From: Sorex araneus
Lineage: Eukaryota > Chordata > Mammalia > Eulipotyphla > Soricidae
Direction of reading: 5' to 3'
DNA length: 64,000 nt
Assembly (NCBI RefSeq): GCF_027595985.1
Contig: NC_073303.1
Location: 323,883,679 to 323,947,678, forward strand
Shown: positions 1-10,902 of the stretch, piece by piece
Layout: the number at the start of each line of letters is the position of its first letter
Position numbering within the stretch: the stretch's first letter is position 1
Position numbers and translations under genes: made by a program
Notes under the pieces: model-generated
Databases searched by the model: none
Seen by the model: only the letters and a program-made list of their open reading frames with translations
What the model was told of the DNA's origin: nothing

Positions 1-231
1 CTTCAAGCCTTGCCCGGCAGCTTAAAGGGACTGCCACATTCTTTCTGCTTCTCCCCACAAACTAGATACCAAAAATAACAACCATCCAGGTCCCCCTAAA
101 TAACAGGCTGTCAACAGAGTTGCAACTCATCTACAAGGGTGCAGTCTGGACTGGTGCAAGAGCACAGGAGCCAGAGGGCTCACGATGCACATGTGCGGAA
201 CTCTGCTCAGTCTACAGCACTTCGAGGGATT

Positions 232-435
232 AAAAATTATTTTGAGGGAGGGAAAGGGGAGAGTGTCTGTCATAGAGGCAGTTGGGGAAGAAAACTGGGG
301 ACATTAGTGGCAGAAAATGTATATTGGTAGCCTGTGAAGGGATAGGTGTTGGAACATAATATGGCTGAAACTCAGTCATGAACTTTGTAACTGTGTGTCC
401 TAAGATGATTCAATTAAAAATAAATAATTTAAATT
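232..435 (+). mobile_element. L1 3' end
   Basis: Purine-rich stretch, then gtggcagaaaatgtatattg, a tgaaagggata-like segment and the terminal tgattcaattaaaaataaat. The same order recurs in the other L1 3' ends of this window. Bases 1-231 may be more 3'UTR but I cannot confirm it. Confidence 0.75.
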
Positions 436-461
436 AAAAATCATTTTCTATTCTTTTAATT

Positions 462-640
462 TTTGTGGTTGTTTCTGAGCACATTTGGTTGTGTTTGGGG
501 CTTACTCTGACTCTATGCTCAGCTATCATTCCTGGCCAGGCTCAGGGAACCATGTGTGGTACCAGGAGTTGAACCTGGGACCACCACATGCAAGGCAAGT
601 GCATAAACTCCCGTCTGATCTCCCTACCCCTTGCTTTAAT
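462..640 (-). mobile_element. A-tailed tRNA-SINE (type A), old
   Basis: Reverse orientation; gttgaacctgggaccaccac is the B-box side and gcttactctgactctatgct the body. Confidence 0.6.
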
Positions 641-1203
641 TTTTTTTCAATTAATGAAAGGCATGACTTCAATTGGAATGAGAAAGACAGCTAACTTGGC
701 ATGGTTGGAAAATGCTAGTAGAGATACATAAGATATATTTATATCTAGAGATAACGATTTTTATTTATCTAGTTTATATCTTTTATATCTTATATCTGTC
801 ATAGCTATAGGTATATACTAGAAGTCATCCTTATATTTTAGAGCTGGAATATTTAAAGGTGAAATGACATGTTTGCAATAAAAAAAAAAACCTTCTACGA
901 GAAAAATAAGAAGCTGCAGGATGAGTTGCCCAGTGCTGGGAGACTCAATGCGCTCCTGAAAGACCGCGAGCTTACCTAGAGTTTGGTCTCGAGGCTGGGA
1001 AGTGAGAGGTAAGATTCTGGGTGCCAACAAAAGAGTGGCAATAGGCTGGTCTCCTTGACCTTGTATACACTGTATTTGTAAACACAACAACTTGGAGATG
1101 GCAGGGGAGGCAAACTGACCCCTCCCTTGCAATGCCATTCACCTCTCATAGGTTGGCCATAGAAAACTCACACCAGCTGTTAAGTGTCCAGCATTCACAG
1201 AAG

Positions 1204-1236
<33 letters not shown>
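1204..1236. repeat. (CA)n microsatellite
   Basis: About 14 CA units. Confidence 0.95.
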
Positions 1237-1238
<2 letters not shown>

Positions 1239-1310
1239 TGCTTCATTCATGACTGCTGACTTAGCTTTTTCAGGTTTCTGTGGGTTTGCCCTGGGTACTC
1301 CCAAACCACC

Positions 1311-1860
1311 TGTAAGGGCGAAACTGATGCCATGACGGGGGCAGAAATCAGCAAAATCAGCTAGGCCTCAGGTTCAGTTACAGAAACTAAAACAGTTTTA
1401 GTTTCCCAGCAAGGAAATAATGTGCAACTTGCCAACCTGAACCCACCTGGGAAAGTTCCTGGGTTCAGTAGGTGGGCTCAATCAATCCATTCACACAATG
1501 CCCCAGAAACTGCCTTTTGTTAAGCCTAAAGGAATCAGTAGCCTATGTGACCATAAACTGCTAGTAGAAACTATTGTTTAACTGTTGCCTGACCACTGTT
1601 ACCCTAGACACTTGCCAAACACCTTTGTTAGGTAACTAAGTAAGATTTCTTTCTGAAACAATAAGGTACGTGCTACTTATATAATCAAACCCTATATAAA
1701 CTGTTCGCTGCCTGAAGTCGAGGTCACTATCAAGAGACCACTCTGAGGATGAGATAGTTGACCCCAGTATACTGGAATAAAACTCCTATTGCTTTTGCAT
1801 TATTGAGTTAGTGTTTCTGTCTGTCTCGCCGCTTGTGAACCCATAGTCCTGGCCCTAACA
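1311..1860 (+). mobile_element. Solo LTR, ERV1-like endogenous retrovirus
   Basis: 550 bp with ends TGTAAGGG...CCCTAACA (near-perfect inverted termini) flanked by a 4-bp target duplication, CACC, at 1307-1310 and 1861-1864. Inside are a TATA box (tatataaac, about 1692-1700) and a poly(A) signal AATAAA near 1780, followed by a U5-like tail. The 4-bp duplication and TG/CA ends fit gammaretrovirus-type (class I) elements. No internal viral genes remain, so this is what recombination between two LTRs leaves. Confidence 0.85.
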
Positions 1861-2014
1861 CACCTGCCTCCTATCAGAATGCTTACTGCATTTCATTGGA
1901 GCTGTTTTATTCTTTATTGTGTCTAGGCTCAAGCTACTTGAAAACATGTTTCCTTACAAAATGGAAACACATGGGAGGCAGTTGGTAATTAATTTTATGT
2001 ATGAATAAATAATG

Positions 2015-2270
2015 GACTGGGGTGATAGCACAGCAGGTAGGGTGCTTGCCTTGCATGAGGCCAACCCAATTTCGATTTCTCTGTCCCTCTCAGAGAGCTC
2101 GCCAAGCTACCGAGAATATCCCGCCCCTCACAGCAAAGCCTGACAAGCTACCCGTGGCGTATTCAATATGCCAAAAACAGTAACAACAAGTCTCACAATG
2201 GAGACGTTACTGGTGCCCGCTCGAGCAAATTGATGAACAACTGGACGGCAGTGCAACAGTGCTACAGTGC
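2015..2270 (+). mobile_element. RTE-tailed tRNA-SINE (type B), complete
   Basis: 256 bp with a perfect 15-bp target duplication (2000-2014 and 2271-2285). Order: tRNA-like head with A box (gatagcacagcaggtag) and B box near ttcgattt; body with two copies of a gcc(t/g)...aagctac motif; tail ending cagtgctacagtgc with no A run. Confidence 0.95.
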
Positions 2271-2289
2271 TATGAATAAATAATGATTA

Positions 2290-3400
2290 TGTAATTGGCC
2301 TGGGTCTTGGTCTGTAGCCTGCATCTGAGGCAGAACTTCCTGTGAATCAATTGAAAAAAGGGTTTAGGTTGACTCATCTGTCACCATCTCCAACAAAGCA
2401 ATTCAGCAGGAATGATCTGAAGTCGGTTCCTGGGAGCAGGGCTGGGGTGCTGGGCATATTGGTCTGGATTGCCGGAGGGGCTTCAGAGGCTAATCTGAGG
2501 GGCTGAAAATGGGGGCCACATTCAAATTCCACGGTTAGGGTCGTTCATCCCGGGGGAGTCTGGGAGGAAGATGCTAGGTACAAGGTAGAGGTCTGAGGCC
2601 AGCAGAGACGCCTTGAGCAGAGCCTGGGATACTGAGTCTGAGCTGTCCCGTGCTGGGATCCTGAGACCCCAGCCCGCTGCTGTTTCCGAAGTGCCCCCGC
2701 TAGTAGGGGCACGGCTGGGCATTCTCCATTGGTCCAGCTGGATTAACTCTTACCCACCCTAGCCACCACCACTTCTGAGTACAGGGCTGCAACAGGATTG
2801 AGAGTTGCTCTGACATACCTGACCGGGTGAGTCTCTGACAAGGCCACTTTCCCTCCCATGACGCCAGCTGCGTCCCCACAGTTGACTCGGCATCTTCTGT
2901 TACTCGGAGTAAGGGGGAAGCTCCTCTCTGCAGGGCACCCTGACATATGTCACAGACAAGAGACGTGGGCAGGCTTGTCACTATTTCAGTCTCCCTTTCA
3001 TCCAGTTCTCCACAGTTAGGTCCATTTGGACTTGGAATCTGCATGTGGCCCACATCTTCACTTTGGGGCCCCCTTAGTAGGTGCTGGTGTGGCCCCCAAG
3101 ATCTCCAAGATTTGGATCACCCAGAGTAGAGTTCTTGTCCCAGCTTGAGCTCCAATCTGGCTAATGCTGGGTTCACAGAAGAGAAAGAGCTTTCAAAGAA
3201 ATTCCTTTTCACTGTTTCCTACTGGTAAACTAGGAAAGTGCTTTATCTCCAAAGTTAAAGTGAATTGATTAATGTTCCTTATCTTTACTTTTACTTTTCT
3301 GCAGATTACTGTGCCCTCACCCTGCCCATTATAGTCAAGTAAACATATTTACAACATTCAAAATGTTCATATAGAATAATTTTATTGTGGTAAAATATAC
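2290..3400. other. Unique intergenic sequence, nothing recognised
   Basis: Moderate GC, no repeat or coding signal I could identify; short overlapping ORFs on both strands carry no family motif. Confidence 0.6.
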
Positions 3401-3405
3401 CTTAG

Positions 3406-3500
3406 GGTTGTGGAGATAGCTCCAATGATCAAGTGCATGACTAGCATTATGAGGTCCTGAATTGAATCCCTAGCACCCTGCGTTCCTCTGACTGTGACCT
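3406..3500 (+). mobile_element. Old tRNA-SINE head
   Basis: Ggagatagctccaatgatca resembles an A box and tgaattgaatccctagcacc a B box; 3' part missing. Confidence 0.35.
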
Positions 3501-3524
3501 CTATTTAAAAAATAATTAATTTAA

Positions 3525-3695
3525 GGGCCAGAGATATAGTACAGTGGGTAGGGAGCTTGCTTTGCATGCGGCCAACTGGAGTTTGATCTCCAGCATCCCA
3601 AACTGTACCCCAAGCACTGCCAGGTATAATTCCTGAGTGCAGAGTGAGGAGTAACTCCTGAGCATCACTGGCTTGGCCCAAAAGAGCAAAAATGT
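3525..3695 (+). mobile_element. A-tailed tRNA-SINE (type A)
   Basis: Full order: head atagtacagtgggtaggga, B box gagtttgatctccagcatcc, body aattcctgagtgcagagtga, end ttggcccaaaagagcaaaaa. Confidence 0.85.
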
Positions 3696-3761
3696 TTTAA
3701 TTAATTTTTTAAATAATTCAAATAATAAATAAAACAGAATTTAAATATATACATAAAATAA

Positions 3762-3967
3762 TGTGGTCAACCCGGGTTCGATTCCTCCGCCCCTCTCAAA
3801 CAGCCCAGTAAGCTACCAAGAGTATCTTGCCCGCACGGCAGAGCCTGGCAAGCTACCCATGACGTATTTGATATGCCAAAAACAGTAACAGCAAGTCTCA
3901 CAATGGAGACATTACTGGTGCCTGCTCAAGCAAATCCATGAGCAATGGGATAACAGTGCTATAATGC
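3762..3967 (+). mobile_element. RTE-tailed tRNA-SINE (type B), 5'-truncated
   Basis: Begins just before the B box (cccgggttcgattcc) and runs to the tail gataacagtgctataatgc. A 12-bp duplication, tacataaaataa, lies at 3750-3761 and 3968-3979, so the element inserted already truncated in its head. Confidence 0.9.
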
Positions 3968-4014
3968 TACATAAAATAAAATAAAATTTTAAATAGGTAT
4001 AAAATATAAATTGT

Positions 4015-4345
4015 AAAAATGACCATTTCAAAGTATATAATTAAAAGCACTCACATTATTGTGTATCTATCACTGCTGTCTGCCTCCAGAATGTTTCATT
4101 TATCATTTCAAACTGAGATCCTGCACCCTTTAAACTACTCTTCTTCCTGCCCGAGCCTCGCCCTTTTCCCCTTTATGCCCCTGGAAACCACATTATCCTT
4201 CTATTTCTGTCATTTGACTGTCTATCCTTCTGTTTCTATCATTTAACTATCTTTGGTGCCTCATAAATGGAACAGACATTATTTGTCTTATTGTGATTCA
4301 CTTATCTTATTTCCACTTTTTACGATATGGTCCAAGTTTCGCTGA
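4015..4345 (-). mobile_element. Ancient L1 3' end (L1M type)
   Basis: Reads in reverse as an old mammalian L1 3'UTR (attattgtgtatctatcact, cccctggaaaccacatta, tcataaatggaaca). Shared by placental mammals from memory of L1MB/MC consensus; diverged. Confidence 0.7.
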
Positions 4346-4349
4346 GAGT

Positions 4350-4470
4350 GTGGTATGCGTCAGTAGCGTGTGTATGTGTGTCTGTGTGTGTGTGCGCACA
4401 ATGCCAGGAACTGAAAGGTATAAGGCATGAACTCTACCACTGTGCTACATCTCAATATCAAACAAATTCC
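4350..4470 (-). mobile_element. Degraded SINE within ancient L1
   Basis: Accaggaactgaa-like and ctaccactgtgctacatctc resemble a reversed tRNA head; also a short GT run at 4370-4395. Confidence 0.35.
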
Positions 4471-4795
4471 ATTGTATGCATATTCCACAGTGTTTATCCA
4501 TTCATTCATCAATGGACATCTGAGTTGTTTCTGTCTTTAAGCTATCACTAATAATGCTGTTATCAGCATGTGTCCACATATATCTATTTGAATCCCTAAT
4601 TTGATTGAAGTGTATACCAAAGAATTGGAATTAGAATTTGTGTCTCTTGTAAATCAATGCCTGTTTGTGTGAAGAAGCAGTATTCTGTTTTCCAGGGCAG
4701 CTGGACCATTTTACATTCTCATCAGCAATGCACAAGGATTCCAATGTCCCCGCATTCTTACCAACACATCCTTTTTGATTTTTTCCATTATTTTA
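4471..4795 (-). mobile_element. Ancient L1 3' end, continuation
   Basis: Continues the same ancient L1 (tttatccattcattcatcaa, ggcagctggaccattttaca, cagcaatgcacaaggattcc), separated from the first part by a degraded SINE at about 4350-4470. Confidence 0.75.
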
Positions 4796-4968
4796 AAATT
4801 TGTTTTGTTGTAGGGTCACACCCAACAATGCTCAGAGGCGACTCCTGGTGTATTGCTTACACATTTGCAAGTGCTCAGGGGACTATTCAGGGCAGGATTC
4901 AGGCCAGGGCTCCTACACAGACGTGTGTGCCACAGCCCTTTGAGCTGTCTCCCAGGCCTTGCTTTGTT
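4796..4968 (-). mobile_element. A-tailed tRNA-SINE (type A), old
   Basis: Gggtcacacccaacaatgct, actcctggtgtattgcttac and ctttgagctgtctcccaggc in reversed order. Confidence 0.6.
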
Positions 4969-4983
4969 TTTTAAATAATAGTA

Positions 4984-5125
4984 AGGCTGCAGCAATAGGT
5001 AGGGGACTCCCATGTGGCCGACCTAGATTCAACCCCTGGAGCTCTAAACTGTCCCCAGAGCCCACCGGAAGTGAGCCTAAGAGCTGAGCCAGAAGGAAGC
5101 CCACCCTGAGCACTGCTGCACCCCA
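4984..5125 (+). mobile_element. A-tailed tRNA-SINE (type A), old
   Basis: Gtaggggactcccatgtggc, attcaacccctggagctcta; the 3' body is diverged. Confidence 0.5.
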
Positions 5126-5217
5126 GCATCCTGCCTGCAACCTCTCACGACACCCAAGAATATTCGGGTTCCCCCATGAATGAGGATTCCCAGCTGCTCT
5201 CAAAACACTGAGTCCTG

Positions 5218-5382
5218 GGCTGGAGTGATAGTACAGCGGGTAGGGTGTTTGCCTTGCACGCCGACCCGAGTTTGGTTCCCAGCATCCCATATGGTCCCCT
5301 GGGCACCACCAGGGGTAATTTCTGAGTGCAGAGCCAGGAGTAACCCCTGAGCATTGCAGGGTGTGACCCAAAAAGAAAAAAA
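5218..5382 (+). mobile_element. A-tailed tRNA-SINE (type A), complete
   Basis: 165 bp with a perfect target duplication of about 17 bp (tcaaaacactgagtcct at 5200-5216 and 5383-5399). Head gagtgatagtacagcgggta, end gtgacccaaaaagaaaaaaa. Confidence 0.97.
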
Positions 5383-5595
5383 TCAAAACACTGAGTCCTG
5401 ACATTGTGTTTTGAGTAGAGTTTGAATGTTAGCACTCACAGGTCAAGAGTGAGTGAAGAGGAGAAGCTGAGAAACTTCGGGACTCGGCTGCCTGAGGGGT
5501 GTTTGGCGGGGTTTGGACTTGGGACTACCGATCCAACAGCACAGACACTCCCCAGGATTTTGCAGCAATGAATGTAAATGACACATTTTAAAAAG

Positions 5596-5601
5596 CACTT
5601 T

Positions 5602-5693
<92 letters not shown>

Positions 5694-5754
5694 TTCCTTC
5701 CTTCCTTCTTTCTTTCTTCCCTCCTTCCTTCCATCCTTCCTTCCTTCCTTCCTT

Positions 5755-5849
<95 letters not shown>

Positions 5850-5864
5850 CTTTCTTTCTCTCTT

Positions 5865-5911
<47 letters not shown>

Positions 5912-6031
5912 CTTTCTTTCTCTCTTTCTTTCTCTCTTTCTTCCTTTCTCTTTCTTTCTCTCTTTCTCTCTTTCTTTCTTTCTTTCTTTCTTTCTCTCTC
6001 TTTCTCTCTTTCTTCCTTCCTTTCTTTCTTC

Positions 6032-6099
<68 letters not shown>

Positions 6100-6113
6100 T
6101 TTTCTTTCTTCTT
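5596..6113. repeat. (CTTT)n microsatellite, about 510 bp
   Basis: CTTT with CCTT and CTCTTT variants. It ends exactly where a minus-strand L1 3' end begins, so it probably grew from that L1's A-tail. ORFs read through it on both strands are meaningless. Confidence 0.97.
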
Positions 6114-6580
6114 ATTGAAAAACCTTGAGATACACAATTACAAAGCTGTTCGTAATTGGCTTTCAGTCATAGAGTGTTCCTACTCTATGGAGTGTTCCAC
6201 CCATCCCTCCACCAGTGCACATTTCCCACAACCAATGTGCCCAGTATCCCTCCTGCTGCCCCCTTCACTCCTCCAGCCTGTCTCTATGACCGCCACTTTT
6301 CTTCTTTGTCTCTCACTCTTTCCTTTTCTGCATTATGGTTTGCAATACAGATGCTGAGAGGCCATCATGTTTGATCCTTTACCCACTTTCAGCACACATC
6401 TCCCATCCTGAGTGATCCCTCCAACCATCATTCACTTAGTGATCCTTTCTCTATCCCCTCTGCCTTCTCCCCAGCTCATAAGACAGGCTTCCAACTGTGG
6501 AATAATCTTCCTGGCCCTTGTTTCTACTGTCCTTGGGTGTTAGTCTCACACTATGTTATTTTATATCCCACAATTGAGAA
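6114..6580 (-). mobile_element. L1 3' end, minus strand
   Basis: Begins tattgaaaaaccttgagata and holds the recurring ccctccaccagtgcacattt and ttatggtttgcaatacagat blocks. Its A-tail side is the CTTT microsatellite at 5596-6113. Confidence 0.8.
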
Positions 6581-6589
6581 AAAAGGGAT

Positions 6590-7742
6590 CAAACAGTCTG
6601 GAGAATGGAGCTGCTATGGCACCCCAGGTCCCCGCCATGAGTCTTGGGTGTCTGGAGCTCCAGAAACTCATGGTTGGCCGGGCACCCATTCTGGGTCCAG
6701 AAGCAGTGCCAAGACTAAAAACCACTACTGCTCCCATGGCTCAGCCACCTGGGGGGTGGCCCTCCCTCCATTTCTTCCCGGAAACAACCCCCACTGCCCA
6801 CAGAATATTATGGAGGAAAATCACGCTGAGTGCCAACTGGCTGGAGACCCAGGATGGGAGCATGTGCCCCCTGGTCAGGTTCTGTTGGACTGGTGGCCGC
6901 ACCCACCCAGAATGCCCAGACTGAATAGTGGAGCCCTGGGCCCGGTTCTGGTCCCTGTGGTGGCTGCTACACTACCGCCATCCCCAGGGGATGTGACACC
7001 CGCCCAAGCAGAGCCCCCGAAGCCACTTGCTCCCATAATCCAATAATACCACCATGCCCCTGGCTGGACTCGACCATCTCAGGATGGACCTCAGCGAGAT
7101 ACTTACCTGTTGAGGATCTGGATATGCAGATTTTGGGATTGGAATCTCCAGGCTTTCTCAGAGTTAGGGTGGGCTACTCCCACCTCATCACTATATTTCT
7201 AGATACACTTGCAGTCACCTCCATGAACCAAATCCAGTTACACCATGAAAGCTTTTCTATCAGCAGAGACCCATAAATAAATTTTGAAATAGATCAAAAG
7301 CCACAGCGAATCTTGGACTCACTCAAGGCTTAACAGACCAGGGTAGATTGGGGTGCTGGGGTGTGTGGGGGGAATGTCAGTCCACTGCCCACCCAAAGGG
7401 CCCGTAGCAGTCACTTGCTCCCACAACCCAAGATCACAGTCAGACCCCCAGCCAGACTCCACCATCTCGGAATGGACCTCACAGAGATATTAATCTGCTG
7501 GAAATTCAGAAATATGGGTTCTGTGACTGATATCTCCAGGCTTTCTCTGGGACAGGATGGGCTACCTACCCCCATCTTCCTGTACTTCCAAAAGTGCCAG
7601 CAGTCATGTCCACACCCCAAAACCGCCAACCAGTAAAACCTACTCTAGCTGTGCCTTCCTAATAAAAATGCTGTACTGAACACCCTGACAAACACAAACA
7701 CAATGACCTCTTAGTACCTGTACTGCAACCATAATCCACAAA

Positions 7743-7785
<43 letters not shown>

Positions 7786-7975
7786 AAGGTGCCTGCCATA
7801 GAAGAAGCAGGTGGGGAGGGAAGAGGTTTGGGGACTGGCGGGAGGGAAACAGGGAACATTGGTGGGAAATGTACACTGCTGGAGGGATGGTTGTTAGTCA
7901 TACACCATATGACTGAAACCAAATCATGAACAGCTTTGTAATGGTCTAACTCATGGTGATTCAATTAAAAAATTG
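6590..7975 (+). mobile_element. L1 3'UTR, plus strand, about 1.4 kb
   Basis: The stretch 7500-7620 matches, in reverse, 35305-35405 in another L1 copy. The last 200 bp carry the usual L1 3' end (ggaacattggtgggaaatgt ... tgattcaattaaaa). An interior GA microsatellite is at 7742-7782. ORFs within it are not genes. Confidence 0.75.
7742..7782. repeat. (GA)n microsatellite
   Basis: About 20 GA units inside an L1 3'UTR. Confidence 0.95.
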
Positions 7976-8179
7976 TTTTTAATTAAGTTAAATTAGACAA
8001 TACAACAGACAAAAATAGTCATCCTAATATATGTGACAAAAATAGTCATACTAATATATGTAAAGTTGTATCTTATTATTGTGGTTTTCATTTACACTTT
8101 ACTAGTGATTACTGTATTTTCATGTGCATTTCAGTCATTTGTTTATCTTCTTTTGAGAAATATCCACTTCAGATTTTTT

Positions 8180-8300
8180 TGGTGATGGTGTGGGGGAGGC
8201 TGGGTCACATTTACTTAATTCTTGGGTCTGTGCTCAAGGTTCTCTCCTGGAAGTGTCCGGAGGATATAATGCAGGGATGAGCTTTCTGCATAAAAAGCAG
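8180..8300 (-). mobile_element. Possible old SINE fragment
   Basis: Ctgggtcacatttacttaat and tctgtgctcaaggttctctc resemble the reversed body; the rest is unrecognisable. Confidence 0.3.
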
Positions 8301-8975
8301 ATTATCATGTCCAGATTATCATGCTCTCTCTCTGATTCTCTTTAATATATATATGTATGTATATTCAATTTCATTCTGCCACAGTTTTTGTCTCTTACCT
8401 ACTGACACTGAGAGATATGGAGGAAAAAAATTGTAATAGGACATCTGATGTGCATTTAACTATGATATATATACACACATACGCCATATTTACTCACTAT
8501 GTACATTTGAGTAATGCCATGAACACATATCATAACTATATGCCAAGTGGAAAAATCTTAAAAATGATGTTCAGTTAAAGCTGGGGGAGCTACAAATTCA
8601 TGTCTAGCTGAAATAGAAGCTGACAGTCCCCGTCACTGATTAAGCTTCTGGTATATAAAAATAAATGGCATGTTATTAAAATTATAATTAGGATTTAATT
8701 TTATCCTTAAATATTTAAGTAACCAATATTTTAAAGTCTGGCATGATGGTATAGGGACATTTATCAATGTTGTCATTCATGAAGCAATTTTATTAGTTAC
8801 TCCACTGCATATTCATGAGACTAAATTTTCATTTGCACATTAAACAATGTCATGAATGAGGATTTTCAGCACCACAATCTCTCCGAAGTTGTAGGTACCT
8901 AGGAGAGTGTGAAATCTCAAAAATGCCTTATGTCTGCAACCACCCAAACATGATTGGCAGACCATGATAACTTTC
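8300..8975. other. AT-rich intergenic sequence, nothing recognised
   Basis: Short AT dinucleotide runs only. Confidence 0.6.
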
Positions 8976-8979
8976 ATTT

Positions 8980-9090
8980 ATTTGTTTTGTTTTAGGGACA
9001 CACCTGGTGATGCTCAGGGCTCACTCCTGGTTCTGTGCTTAGGGATCACTCCTGACAAGGTCTATACTATTTCTCTGGCCCAACCATAAC
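8980..9090 (-). mobile_element. A-tailed tRNA-SINE (type A), partial
   Basis: Agggacacacctggtgatgc, ctcactcctggttctgtgct, then an internal deletion to tatttctctggccc. Confidence 0.7.
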
Positions 9091-9117
9091 AAACTTTTGG
9101 ACAAGATACATTTTTTA

Positions 9118-9222
9118 GAGGTAGGGCACACCTGATGGTGTTTGAGGAACCCCATAGTACAGGAATCAAGCCCAGGGCTTCCACATGCAAAACAATGTTT
9201 GAGCCCTCTCCCTGCTGGCCAG
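9118..9222 (-). mobile_element. A-tailed tRNA-SINE (type A), old partial
   Basis: Ggaatcaagcccagggcttc and acatgcaaaacaatgtttga are the reversed B-box and head. Confidence 0.55.
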
Positions 9223-9267
9223 CTGTTTAATTTGATGTTTAGTTTCTGTGGCCCCAAATATGTAAGT

Positions 9268-9516
9268 AGCACTGTAGCACTGTTGTCCCACTGTTCATCA
9301 ATTTGCTCGAATGGGCACCAGTAACATCTCCATTATGAGACTTGTTACTGTTTTTGGCATATCAAATACGCCATGAGTAGCTTGCCAGGCTCTTCCATGT
9401 GGGCGGGATACTCTTGGTAGCTTGCTGGGCTCTCTGAGAGGGACGGAGGAATAGAACCTGGGTCGGCCTTGTGCAAAGCAAATGTCCTACTCGCTGTGCT
9501 ATTATCACTCCAGCCT
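9268..9516 (-). mobile_element. RTE-tailed tRNA-SINE (type B), complete
   Basis: Reverse orientation, tail first (agcactgtagcactgttgtc) and tRNA head last (ctgtgctattatcactccag). A 12-bp duplication aaatatgtaagt is at 9256-9267 and 9517-9528. Confidence 0.95.
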
Positions 9517-9939
9517 AAATATGTAAGTGATTTTTAAAAAATATTTTTGCAGAATGTATCAAAAGAAACAACATCATTTTGGAATGTTAACTTTGCTTTT
9601 AAAGTTCCTCTCCCCAATATTCATATGCTTCACATCTGTTTGGATGAAAGGTACTTCCTGATGGAATTATGTTTGTTGTTTTGGAAGGTTTTTTTTTTTT
9701 TTACTCCTTGTGAAATTGGAATGGTAAAGTAGTTTGAATTCACTCTTATGAAATGCAAAAAATTTTTCAGTTAGGACTTCTTTTTGAAAGACTCTTGGCT
9801 TAAAAGAAATTTTTAAAAACTTGAATAAGTTTTTTTATACTTGAATTAAGTATAAAATTCCAAAAAGATTAGAATCATAGTGTAATCACTATTCTGTTAC
9901 CTTCTTATTAATACAATTTTAATAAAAACTTATTGACTC

Positions 9940-10300
9940 CAGTGCCGAAGACATAGCTCAACAGGATGACAGCATGCTCTGTATGCTAGAGGCCAGAGTA
10001 CAGTTTTTTTTTTCTTTTTGGGTCACACCTGGCGATGCTGAGCGCTTACTCCCGGCTCTGCACTCAGGAATCACTCCTGGTGATGCTCAGGAGATCATAT
10101 GGGGTGCTGGGGATCGAACCTGGGTCAGCTACTGCATGCAAGGCAAATGCCCTACCTGTTGTCCTGTCGCTCTGTCCCCAGGGTTCAGGTTTTGGCACCA
10201 CATGGTCCCCTGAGCACATCTGGAAGTGACACTCAAACCCTGAGCTAGAAGTTAGTTGCCCCCAAGCATTGCTAGGTATGGCTGCAACACAAGAACAAAA
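9940..10300 (+). mobile_element. Old A-tailed SINE split by a younger one
   Basis: Head at 9940-10002 (agacatagctcaacaggatg) and body at 10183-10300 (accacatggtcccctgagca) belong to one old plus-strand copy. The reverse SINE at 10003-10182 sits between them. Confidence 0.55.
10003..10182 (-). mobile_element. A-tailed tRNA-SINE (type A), nested
   Basis: Tctttttgggtcacacctgg to ttgtcctgtcgctctgtccc, complete in reverse. Inserted into an older copy in the opposite strand. Confidence 0.92.
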
Positions 10301-10499
10301 ATTGAACATTCCTAAAATAAACTTTCAAGAACACCTTCATTTTAAAAACGGCTTCTCACAATATTTACTAATATTGCAACATTGAACCTGGAAATATTAA
10401 AATGATGCAGACCATTTACAGAATTTCAGCTCAGAAAGCACCTAGGAAGATTCCCCTTAAGTCATATTTTGAATGCATCACTGTACTGCGTTTCTTCAA

Positions 10500-10735
10500 C
10501 ATTAATAGCACACATGCCAGTCTCATGTTATGTTATTTTTTACTCCAAAAATGAGTGCAGTCCTTCTATGTCTGTCCCTCTCTTTCTGACTCATTTCATT
10601 TAGCGTGATACTCTCCATGACCATCCACTTATAAGCAAATTTCATGACTTCATCTCTCCTAACAGCTGCATAGTATTCCATTGTGTAGATGTATCAAAGT
10701 TTCTTTAACCAGTTGTCTGTTCTCAGGCACTAGAA
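10500..10735 (-). mobile_element. L1 segment, inverted half
   Basis: Reverse-oriented L1 near the end of ORF2/3'UTR (gctgcatagtattccattgt is diagnostic). Joined directly to the plus-strand 3' end that follows. Confidence 0.7.
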
Positions 10736-10902
10736 AATTATCTGCCAGGGAGGGAGGGGGAGGGTGGAAAAGGGGGGTATACCAGGGAGCTTGGTGGTGG
10801 GGAATGTGCACTGGTGAAGGGATGAGTGTTTGAACACTGTATGATTGTAACTCAAACATGAAAGCTTGTAACTGTATTTCACAGTGATTCAATAAAATAG
10901 CG
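10736..10902 (+). mobile_element. L1 3' end, joined to the inverted half
   Basis: Usual 3' end ggtggggaatgtgcactggt to gtgattcaataaaat. With the preceding inverted piece it forms a 5'-inverted L1. Confidence 0.8.

Noticed and set aside
1311..1860. Full endogenous provirus
   Set aside because: No internal sequence or second LTR nearby; target duplication flanks the single LTR.
5218..5300. tRNA gene from A and B boxes
   Set aside because: The cloverleaf cannot be completed, copies are many, and flanking duplications show SINE insertion. The same holds for all other tRNA-like heads.
5436..6357. 233- and 259-codon ORFs of Lys/Glu/Arg or Phe/Leu/Ser
   Set aside because: Pure translation of the CTTT microsatellite.
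6537..7046. 169-codon ORF
   Set aside because: Lies in L1 3'UTR; no domain and no codon pattern.
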